Below, one piece after another: positions 1 to 6,006 of a stretch of DNA of 6,318 bases. The DNA is from Victivallales bacterium (GTDB taxonomy: Bacteria > Verrucomicrobiota > Lentisphaeria > Oligosphaerales > Oligosphaeraceae). Below the pieces are notes generated by a model, which saw only the letters and a program-made list of their open reading frames with translations, ran no database searches and had not been told where the DNA came from. Position numbers and translations under genes: made by a program. How positions within the stretch are numbered: the first letter of the stretch is position 1; each line of letters starts with the position of its first letter. Location of the stretch: the NCBI GenBank assembly GCA_017431185.1, contig JAFRLP010000130.1:1-6318 (forward strand), read 5' to 3'.

Positions 1-2
1 CG

Positions 3-1271
3 CTACTCACCGATTTGCAGCAGCAGTCCCTGGTCCATCAGGGACTGCCGCAGCCTCTCGTAGGCGGGAAAAGCGCCGCCCATCGCCGCCAAAGCGGCAA
101 TGGTGCCCGCAGCCTGCCCCGTGGCGAAACATTGAGCCATCATGCGAATGGAGGTCACCGCCCGTGGCTCCACGCCGATGGCGCGTCCCCCCGCAACATA
201 GTTGTCACATTCAGGCGAGAGAAGCGTCCCATAGGGCACACTGCGGAAGCCGTCGGTCATCTTCGCCCAGTTCTGGGTGAAGTTGGTCGTGCCATGTCCG
301 CCATAATGACGGGTGCCGACGGCGACAGGATCCGCCACGGGGGTCCCCTCGTCCAAGTCCTGGCACCGGATGGTCTCCCGTCCCACGATGTTCCTGCCAT
401 TGCGCACTCCGAGACGGGGCGCGGCGGCCTCCAGGATGCAATCCTGGAATTCGGGGATGTTTTTGCGCAGCCAGTCCAGGATGACGGGAATCTGCTCGCG
501 CAGTTCGCAATCCATCCGCGTGAGGTCGCCGGGCGAGAAACTGTCTCCGCCCGTCAAAGTGACGTTCAGCAGGAAGTCGCCGTGCAGCCCCGAAGGATGG
601 AGCATGAAGGCGTCCTGCGCGGGAAAGGGGAACGTCTGGCGGACGTTCTGGAAGCGCTGCTTCATCTCGGCGACCACAAACGGCTTGAGATTGCGCACAC
701 GAATCATCACCGTCTTGGTCATCAGGGCATCAGCCGGAGTCAGGTTGACGGGCAGTCCCCCCAGATGGGCCAGCAAGGCGTCCCCCGTGCAGTCAACGAA
801 CATTTTGGCGGTCAGCCGCAGGTTCTCGCCGGCGCAAAAGGCATCCAGGCGGGCGATGTTCCGCCTCTCCATGGCACAGCCATAGACTGTGCAGTAGGCG
901 AGAAGGTCGGCTCCCGACTCGGCGAGCATCCGATTCGCCTCCAGCGCGATTTCATCCTCGCTGCTGACGATATCCTCAAGGATTGGCCCATCGGCGAAGT
1001 CGCGCCGGAACGTGCGTTTCAGCATGGCGGCATTGCGACGCCCCAGCCGACGGACAAGTTCCTCGCCGATTCCGCTGACAAGCTGCCGACCTTCCACGGC
1101 ACAGCCCATGAATGCGGGACAGGCGCAGCCGACCGCCACACCGCCAGGACGCGAACTCTGCTCCACCACCAGCGTGCGCGCACCGTTCCGTGCGGACGCG
1201 ATGGCCGCGGCAATCCCCGCCGGTCCCGCACCCGCCACGACTACATCGTACTGTTTATCGGGATTCCACAT
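3..1271 (-). CDS. FAD-dependent oxidoreductase (FAD_oxidored family)
   Basis: A complete 422-residue flavoprotein, probably cytoplasmic because no signal peptide or membrane segment is visible. The N-terminus is a Rossmann fold for FAD: GAGPAG at residues 14-19, the ribose-binding acidic residue E37 at the end of the second strand, and a GG doublet at 43-44. D160-C-T-G-D164 is the internal dinucleotide-fold motif. The C-terminus has the second FAD contact region, AGGRAIG near 360-366 and TGQAAG at 384-389. This order matches the PF12831-type proteins common in Lentisphaerota and Planctomycetota. The substrate is unknown; members of this broad family act on varied sugars, steroids or quinone-linked donors, and nothing here discriminates. 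The start follows the glycosidase stop by 26 nt with only a weak AGG about 14 nt upstream, so it is probably translated from the same mRNA by reinitiation or at a low rate. The stop is TAG at 5-3. Family is confident, function is not. Confidence 0.9.
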   Translation of the reverse strand: MWNPDKQYDVVVAGAGPAGIAAAIASARNGARTLVVEQSSRPGGVAVGCACPAFMGCAVEGRQLVSGIGEELVRRLGRRNAAMLKRTFRRDFADGPILEDIVSSEDEIALEANRMLAESGADLLAYCTVYGCAMERRNIARLDAFCAGENLRLTAKMFVDCTGDALLAHLGGLPVNLTPADALMTKTVMIRVRNLKPFVVAEMKQRFQNVRQTFPFPAQDAFMLHPSGLHGDFLLNVTLTGGDSFSPGDLTRMDCELREQIPVILDWLRKNIPEFQDCILEAAAPRLGVRNGRNIVGRETIRCQDLDEGTPVADPVAVGTRHYGGHGTTNFTQNWAKMTDGFRSVPYGTLLSPECDNYVAGGRAIGVEPRAVTSIRMMAQCFATGQAAGTIAALAAMGGAFPAYERLRQSLMDQGLLLQIGE

Positions 1272-1297
1272 GGTCTGATGCTTAACCTATCATTTCA

Positions 1298-4204
1298 CTA
1301 TCGGATGAGGAAGGAGGAAAGGTCTCCCTGGAAATAGGGAGTCTTCTTGTCCCAGCCGCCGAATACCAGGGGATTGGCACGAAGTCCCTCGAACTTCCCG
1401 AGTGCTTCGTCCACACTGGTCTTGCCGTTGATGGCAATGCGGAAACGTCCCGCATGGCAGGCGAGTTCCACATCATTCCATTCGCGGAATCTGAGGTCTG
1501 GAGCAGAGGTGAATTTGTAGCCTTTGGAGGCGCGGTCTCTCAGGATGACCTTCTGGCCTCCCTTGTCCAGCAGGACTTGCGCGATGGTTCCACCGCTCTT
1601 GCCCTGCTGAGCCATCAGGAACTGTGTTCCCTCGACCTCGGGACGCAGGCGGAAGGAAATCCGGAAGGAACGGAATGGCACCGCGGCCGCAGGGAAGATA
1701 ATATAATCGTTCTTGCCGTCAAAATGCAAATAGTCCACGTTTTTTTCGCTTCGCCATTGGGGACGTCCGCCGATTTCAGGGTGGGGATGGCGCGCAGGAT
1801 TCTGGAATGGATAGGCGACGGAACAGCCGCCACCCAGAATGGCGAACTGGTCGTCGCAGCCTGGAGCCGTGACCGTCAGCCAGCCATTGACGCTTTTGCG
1901 GAACCTGTACTCCAGGGTCGGCCATACCGCCTGGCGCACCGATATGGCGACTGGCATGCCGGCGCTTTCGGACTCCACGGTCTCGTCGCACAACGGCGAC
2001 TCCGCAAAGGCGGGCATTGGCAATGCGCGAGAATGATACACCCCGCCCTCCATGGTTACTACACGCAACTCCCACAGGTCGCCTGGAGAGGATGGCCCAA
2101 GCACCGCCACCTTGTCCACTTCCGTGCAGTCCAGGGCCGACGGCTCGTCCATCACCTCGCGCGCACGTGCCAGCCGGAACTCGGAGGCGCAGCCCAAATC
2201 GGTGATGTTCTGCCCAGCCCCCTCCAGGTCGGCCACGGCGAAGCGATAACTGTGATTCTTGCCCAGTTCCATGCGGATGGCGCACGACTCCGCCGCGCCG
2301 GTCGGTGTGACGGTGAAGGCAATGCCTCGCATGGTGCCGTAATTGACCTGCGGCGCGGGCAGAAGCAGCGTGTCCTCCCCCTCCCGCTGGTAGCGGATGC
2401 CTGACCAGTGGCGAAGGAAATCGTCCACCTCCGCAATCCTTCCATTCTCCACCCGAAGGCGGATGAACGGGACGCGCTCGTTGAGGCTGCTCCAGCCATT
2501 GAAGGAGAGGCGGATTTTCAGCGTGTCACCGGGAATGTCGGCGGAGGCCGACCACACGGTGTAGTGGTTCCGCACCAGTTCCACAAAACGGAGTTTCTCG
2601 CGTGCCTGGACATTGACCCGTGCCATGGTCAGACTCCCCTCCTGCGTCAGCGTCGCCACACATTTCGTGAGATGAGGCAGGTCGCGGATGGGGGTCTTGA
2701 CATCCTTGCAGACTATGTTCGGTCCCCCATGCAGACGGATGCAGCCCAGCCCGTCGTCTATGACTCTGGACTGGCCGTCGGCATACCGCAAGTTCAGCAC
2801 AGGATGCAGGAAGGCGGCGGGGGCAAGCGTCTCCGACGGAATGGTGAACTGCTCGGCCTTCCGCACACCGCCAGGGAACTCGCGGGAAGCGTGCCAAACG
2901 GACTGTCCCGCTTCATTCCGGAGGGAGAGCGTGGCCGTGAACGCCTGGCTGAAGTCCTTTTCGGGGAGATGCAGCAGTTCCAGATGCAGCGTTTCGCCAT
3001 AGGAACGCGCCCAGGGAATGCTGACAATCAGGTTGGGCGTTGGCTCGCCCGCCCGATTGGCGTTGGGCAAGCCCGCATAGTTGCGGAAGATATGCTGGTT
3101 GGTCAATCCCTCGCAGACGGTCGGCTCGATGTTGGTGTTCTCGTTCATCTCGTTCCATTCCACGAGGATCACGTAGTCCGGATTGGCTGCCATGGCGGCC
3201 TCGTAGGTGCCTCGGAGGATTTTCGTGCCCTCCTCCAGAATATTGGAGTTCGAGCGATGGTTGATGTACCCCTTGGCGACTCCGAGACCGAGGAGTTTGC
3301 CGCGATAGGCGGGCTCGTTCAGCACCGAGACCATGACGGGCACCACCATATCGCGGAAGAACTCCAGCGTGTAGTAGCGGTTGTCGGGGGCTGTGGCCAA
3401 ATGGTTGCAGGCCGCGAAATGCACGCCGTCGCACACCTCCAGATAACTGCGGAGAGCGGCCTTCATCTCATCGATTTCCGCCAGCGTGAGGCCGCCCTTG
3501 GTGGTGAAAGGCACCCGCTTGTTGTAGAGGGGCATCCGTATTTCGGGGACAAACAGGAAGGTGTCCCCATAGTGCCTCCGCCAGTAATCCAGGATTCCGC
3601 GCCAGTCCTCCGGCGCCAGGGAGTCGCCCATATAGGAGGAGATGACCAGTTTGCCATTGTGGCGCACGGCGTGCGGAGAGAACATGGCTGCCTTGAAGAT
3701 ACGGTCAAAAAGCACCTCCTGGTCAGGCTTCCTGCCGCTGACGGCCTGCGCCAGAGCAGGGTCGTCGAAGATGTTCTTGAAGATGGTCAGCTCCGGCAAT
3801 ATCAGGAACTGCGACTCGGCGGGCAGCCACTCGAACATCCTCTCCATGCGGGAAATGTAGGAGTCGCTCACCGTGATGACCAGGGCCGCATAGCCGTCGA
3901 AGCCGTAGTCGCGGCAGATTTCCACCCCATCCAGAAAGGCCTGGCGACCGCCAAAGGGGAGTTCCTCCTTGGGCATGTCATAGTGGTCGCCAAACAGAGG
4001 GCGGTCAATCCAGTCGCCTGGCTGACGCTGGCGAAAGCAATTGGTCGCCAGGTTGTACTTCAGATGCGCCCTTGGAAAGAACAATGTCCTGGCAAACTGG
4101 CGCTCCCGCTTTTCCAGGGGCACTTTGGACAGCCTCTCTTCGCCCGCCGCCAAGGTCATCGCACAAACGGCAAAGACCATCTCACACCAAATGCGCATTC
4201 TCAT
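1298..4204 (-). CDS. Secreted GH71/GH99-like glycoside hydrolase with C-terminal LamG-like domain
   Basis: A 968-residue exported protein. The start chosen is the ATG at 4204, seven nt after GGAG; it yields a signal peptide (MRMRIW, hydrophobic core about 9-20, likely cleavage around A20-G21). An in-frame ATG at 4279 would bury that peptide and overlap the previous gene. Residues about 38-380 resemble the TIM barrel of the GH71/GH99/WbsX superfamily: DYGFDGYAALV at 99-109, strand ends LPEL (136-139) and VPEI (219-222), GKLVISSY (184-191), and the terminal strand VEWNEMNENTNIEP at 348-361. In GH99 endo-mannosidases the corresponding NEWHEG-type segment carries the catalytic pair spaced E-x-x-E; here E352 and E355 keep that spacing. 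Residues about 390-820 are beta-rich linker or accessory domains not recognised. Residues about 826-968 look like a LamG/concanavalin-A-like jelly roll (HFDGKNDYI start, regular strands), probably carbohydrate binding. It lies between a pseudopilin and an FAD oxidoreductase. Export and superfamily are likely; activity is inferred and the substrate unknown. Confidence 0.8.
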   Translation of the reverse strand: MRMRIWCEMVFAVCAMTLAAGEERLSKVPLEKRERQFARTLFFPRAHLKYNLATNCFRQRQPGDWIDRPLFGDHYDMPKEELPFGGRQAFLDGVEICRDYGFDGYAALVITVSDSYISRMERMFEWLPAESQFLILPELTIFKNIFDDPALAQAVSGRKPDQEVLFDRIFKAAMFSPHAVRHNGKLVISSYMGDSLAPEDWRGILDYWRRHYGDTFLFVPEIRMPLYNKRVPFTTKGGLTLAEIDEMKAALRSYLEVCDGVHFAACNHLATAPDNRYYTLEFFRDMVVPVMVSVLNEPAYRGKLLGLGVAKGYINHRSNSNILEEGTKILRGTYEAAMAANPDYVILVEWNEMNENTNIEPTVCEGLTNQHIFRNYAGLPNANRAGEPTPNLIVSIPWARSYGETLHLELLHLPEKDFSQAFTATLSLRNEAGQSVWHASREFPGGVRKAEQFTIPSETLAPAAFLHPVLNLRYADGQSRVIDDGLGCIRLHGGPNIVCKDVKTPIRDLPHLTKCVATLTQEGSLTMARVNVQAREKLRFVELVRNHYTVWSASADIPGDTLKIRLSFNGWSSLNERVPFIRLRVENGRIAEVDDFLRHWSGIRYQREGEDTLLLPAPQVNYGTMRGIAFTVTPTGAAESCAIRMELGKNHSYRFAVADLEGAGQNITDLGCASEFRLARAREVMDEPSALDCTEVDKVAVLGPSSPGDLWELRVVTMEGGVYHSRALPMPAFAESPLCDETVESESAGMPVAISVRQAVWPTLEYRFRKSVNGWLTVTAPGCDDQFAILGGGCSVAYPFQNPARHPHPEIGGRPQWRSEKNVDYLHFDGKNDYIIFPAAAVPFRSFRISFRLRPEVEGTQFLMAQQGKSGGTIAQVLLDKGGQKVILRDRASKGYKFTSAPDLRFREWNDVELACHAGRFRIAINGKTSVDEALGKFEGLRANPLVFGGWDKKTPYFQGDLSSFLIR

Positions 4205-4211
4205 CTTCACA

Positions 4212-4215
4212 CTCC
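4212..4215 (-). promoter_or_regulatory. Shine-Dalgarno fixing the glycosidase start at 4204
   Basis: GGAG is followed by seven nt (TGTGAAG) and the ATG at 4204. This decides the start in favour of the shorter protein, which then begins directly with a signal peptide. Confidence 0.7.
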
Positions 4216-4222
4216 AATTGCG

Positions 4223-4234
4223 TACAGTCCTGTA
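4223..4234 (-). repeat. 12-bp dyad TACAG-GA-CTGTA before the glycosidase ribosome binding site
   Basis: A perfect inverted repeat with a two-base centre, placed three nt after the larger stem-loop and seven nt before the GGAG of the glycosidase. As RNA it could form TACA/TGTA around a GGAC tetraloop; as DNA it could be a protein site. Confidence 0.4.
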
Positions 4235-4237
4235 TCG

Positions 4238-4259
4238 CGGCTCTCCCTTTGGACAGCCG
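4238..4259 (-). other. Stem-loop just after the pseudopilin stop codon
   Basis: In the transcript, CGGCTGTCC pairs with GGAGAGCCG across an AAAG tetraloop: nine positions, eight Watson-Crick pairs and one G-G mismatch. It begins four nt after the TGA. No U run follows, so it is not a standard intrinsic terminator. An mRNA stabiliser, processing site or partial attenuator between pilin and glycosidase would fit. Confidence 0.6.
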
Positions 4260-4263
4260 ACGC

Positions 4264-5004
4264 TCAATTCCCGAAGCACTCCTTCAAATCAGGCGAATTC
4301 CACGGGGAGTCGCCGGCGTTGGTCAGCATCAGCTGGTTGCCGTTGACGGTCTCCACGTGGTTGTCGAACAGCAGAATATTGGTGTTGTAGCCGCCATGAA
4401 GCTTCCCTGCCCCGTAGGGGATGTTGTTCAGGGAGTCACCGTTGGCGCGCAGGTAGGGATGCCGCCAGGAGGTCGTCTGGGAAATCCCCGTCACGGGATA
4501 ATTGCAGTATTCCCCGCAGTATAGCGTCTGCGAGGGCTTCCTGATGCGGGTGGTCAGAAGATAGAAATACCCTTTGGCGACCCCGTTGGCATTGTCCAGC
4601 ACAAAATTGATGCCGTAGGTGCAGGTTGACCAATAGTGCGTCGAGTCCATCGTCTGGTTGCCGGACGGCCCGGCGACGCTCTTGTGGGACGGGCACCGGA
4701 ACTGCTTCATCCCGCGCACGTATGTGGATTTGGTGTCGCCGCCGCCGAAGAACGTCCTGGCCAGAATCCCATTCCAGGCAAACTGGTTCCCCACGGAGTT
4801 GTCTAGCGTGTAAAGGGTGTTCAGGTCATCGTTGTCATCGGCGTACATCATCCGTGCCAGCCCGATTGACTTCAAATTATTGACGCAACTGTTTCCGCGC
4901 GCCTTCTCCCGCGCCTTGCTCAAGGCAGGCAGCAGCATGGAGGCGAGTATGGCGATGATGGCTATCACTACCAACAATTCAATCAAAGTAAAGGATTTCC
5001 GCAT
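4264..5004 (-). CDS. Type II secretion/type IV pilin-like pseudopilin (prepilin N-terminal methylation motif, DUF1559-like)
   Basis: A 246-residue prepilin-like protein. It opens with a short basic leader (MRKS) followed by [16 protein letters not shown], the class III signal: the prepilin peptidase would cut before F5 and N-methylate it, and E9 is the conserved Glu+5. The hydrophobic helix (5-26) anchors it in the membrane and ends in the amphipathic SKAREKAR (29-36). The globular part carries YADDNDD (54-60) and QFRCPSHKS (101-109), typical of this group, and near the end H203 followed ten residues later by D214-N215, close to the H-X9-DG motif of DUF1559-type proteins. Six cysteines in the exported part (40, 104, 128, 163, 167, 243) could form disulfides. 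An AGGAG Shine-Dalgarno sits six nt before the ATG. Such stand-alone pseudopilins are very numerous in Lentisphaerota and Planctomycetota, often beside sulfatases or glycosidases; their role is not settled. Here the gene precedes a secreted glycosidase by 59 nt. Confidence 0.92.
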   Translation of the reverse strand: MRKSFTLIELLVVIAIIAILASMLLPALSKAREKARGNSCVNNLKSIGLARMMYADDNDDLNTLYTLDNSVGNQFAWNGILARTFFGGGDTKSTYVRGMKQFRCPSHKSVAGPSGNQTMDSTHYWSTCTYGINFVLDNANGVAKGYFYLLTTRIRKPSQTLYCGEYCNYPVTGISQTTSWRHPYLRANGDSLNNIPYGAGKLHGGYNTNILLFDNHVETVNGNQLMLTNAGDSPWNSPDLKECFGN

Positions 5005-5010
5005 TGAAGT

Positions 5011-5015
5011 CTCCT
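5011..5015 (-). promoter_or_regulatory. Strong Shine-Dalgarno of the pseudopilin gene
   Basis: AGGAG is followed by six nt (ACTTCA) and then the ATG at 5004. This is the best ribosome binding site in the window and fits high production of a pilin-like protein. Confidence 0.75.
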
Positions 5016-5063
5016 GTTTTTTGGGGAACGATATTAATTTAGCCGCAAAACAACTCTTTACAA

Positions 5064-5079
5064 TAGCGGAAACACGCTA
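5064..5079. promoter_or_regulatory. 16-bp dyad TAGCG-N6-CGCTA, possible operator
   Basis: A perfect inverted repeat with five-base arms and a six-base centre (minus strand TAGCGTGTTTCCGCTA). It abuts the weak -35-like TTGTAA of the pseudopilin unit, a usual place for a LacI- or other HTH-type repressor. No regulator gene lies in the window, so its partner is unknown. A dyad of this size can arise by chance, so confidence is modest. Confidence 0.35.
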
Positions 5080-5083
5080 ATTA

Positions 5084-5093
5084 TTTGCACAAA
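5084..5093. repeat. 10-bp dyad TTTG-TG-CAAA
   Basis: A short perfect inverted repeat four bases upstream of the TAGCG dyad, in the promoter region of the pseudopilin. It may be a half of a composite regulatory site or chance in AT-rich DNA. Confidence 0.25.
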
Positions 5094-5098
5094 CATGC

Positions 5099-5119
5099 TG
5101 CATTCGGTGGATTTATGCA
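5099..5119. repeat. 21-bp dyad TGCAT-N11-ATGCA
   Basis: An inverted repeat with five-base arms separated by eleven bases, the third dyad in the same intergenic region. Its centre lies about 38 bp upstream of the centre of the TAGCG dyad. Function is unknown, and chance is possible. Confidence 0.25.
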
Positions 5120-5163
5120 ATCAAATAGCCAGTAGGGCAAACCTTCGAAGCCATGGAATCAGA

Positions 5164-6006
5164 TTATTCCGTGTAGGCGTCGGTGGGCAGGAGGCAATCA
5201 TGCGCGTCATCCCAGTCCGTGGGAATCGTCTGGGAGACCTGACGGGGGCGGACAGGGCAGCCCGCGCACCCTTTCTTCGGCGCAAGCAACAGCCGTGAAT
5301 ACGCCTCACGGTAATCGGCCAGGCGGAAATGGAGCAGCGTCCCCTTGGGCAACTGCCGTTCCTGCAAGGCGCCCCTTTCACGCATTTGGCCGAAGATTTC
5401 CTCGTGACGGAGGGCACGGCACTTTCCGTCCCTCCATCCCCAGGCGCGCAGGGTGACGCGGCGACCGTCTGGCAGAACGGCTGGATAAATTTCGGTTCGG
5501 CTGCCCAGGCAGGGCGCGCCGCACGCGGTTTCGACGACGTGCATGAACGTGGTGCTGGACAGGCATCCAAGCAACAGGCAATGCCCTCCAGCCTGCTCCA
5601 GCAGCCCCAATGGGCTTCTGGCGTGCATCGTGGGCAGACGATGGTGTTCTTTCAGATACTCGTGCGCACTCTTTCCCCAGGCGCAGAAGGAGTGGGTGGG
5701 GTCCAGAGAGCGAAGCACGCCTGGCATTTTGCGGAAGGTCTCCGGCAGAATCCCCGTGTTGGTTGGCGTGGAAAGGGGATTATAGGTGAAGTCCTGTCCG
5801 TCCGCAGGATAGCGCACCAGCCCTGGCATCATCAACAGTCCTTCGGGAGTCACCAGGTCGCAGAGCATTTGGCAAAAGTTTTTCGGTCCGCCCTCAAAGT
5901 ATCCCACGGAATGAAAAGCGGAATGCACGACCAGGCGTGTCCCCGCGCCAATGCCCAGTCCCCGCAGGAGTTCCTCCATTTCAGTCCGAGTGGTCGTGAT
6001 GTCCAT
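5164..6006 (-). CDS. AAC(3)/YokD-family N-acetyltransferase
   Basis: A cytoplasmic protein of 280 residues, close to the 260-275 usual for the family that transfers acetyl from acetyl-CoA to an amine (aminoglycoside 3-N-acetyltransferases and relatives). Visible family motifs, numbered from the ATG at 6006: VVHSAFHSVG (26-35), GLLMMPG (56-62), the long signature beginning TGILPETFR (84-92) and continuing through PGVLRS to PTHS and CAWGK (108-112), SPLGLLE (131-137), LLLGC (144-148), and H156-V-V-E159, matching the conserved catalytic His/Glu region. The C-terminal tail adds CAGCP (247-251), a CxxC not expected in the resistance enzymes. Two tandem ATGs are possible; the second (6006) stands six nt after GAGG and is preferred to 6009, which is only three nt away. 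The start overlaps the stop of the ceramidase-like gene, so the two are coupled. Most environmental members are not resistance genes; an amino sugar or other small amine is a plausible substrate, but this is inference. Confidence 0.88.
   Translation of the reverse strand: MDITTTRTEMEELLRGLGIGAGTRLVVHSAFHSVGYFEGGPKNFCQMLCDLVTPEGLLMMPGLVRYPADGQDFTYNPLSTPTNTGILPETFRKMPGVLRSLDPTHSFCAWGKSAHEYLKEHHRLPTMHARSPLGLLEQAGGHCLLLGCLSSTTFMHVVETACGAPCLGSRTEIYPAVLPDGRRVTLRAWGWRDGKCRALRHEEIFGQMRERGALQERQLPKGTLLHFRLADYREAYSRLLLAPKKGCAGCPVRPRQVSQTIPTDWDDAHDCLLPTDAYTE

Larger units (their letters stand above)
5005..5163 (-). promoter_or_regulatory. Intergenic region with likely promoter of the pseudopilin-glycosidase-oxidoreductase unit
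   Basis: This is the longest non-coding stretch in the window (159 nt) and is visibly richer in A and T than the genes. No clear intrinsic terminator for the acetyltransferase gene is seen: there is no GC stem followed by a U run. A weak sigma-70-like pair is TTGTAA (5063-5058) and TAAATT (5041-5036) with 16 nt between, four of six matches each; TAATAT (5036-5031) is another possible -10. Three short dyads lie just upstream of or against this pair and are listed separately. The AGGAG at 5015-5011 serves the pseudopilin. A promoter here is expected from the layout, but its exact boxes are uncertain. Confidence 0.45.

Noticed and set aside
4238..4259. Rho-independent terminator after the pseudopilin
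   Set aside because: The stem is strong, but no U run follows and a ribosome binding site and gene follow within about 25 nt.
15..4390. Three long plus-strand open frames (15-1337, 1454-2404, 2408-4390)
   Set aside because: They lie antisense to genes with clear family motifs, their translations are low-complexity and rich in R, H, G and Q with no recognisable domain, and open antisense frames are common opposite GC-rich genes.
5143..5150. CTTCGAAG palindrome after the acetyltransferase gene as part of a terminator
   Set aside because: It is only eight bases, with no GC-rich extension and no following U run; likely chance.
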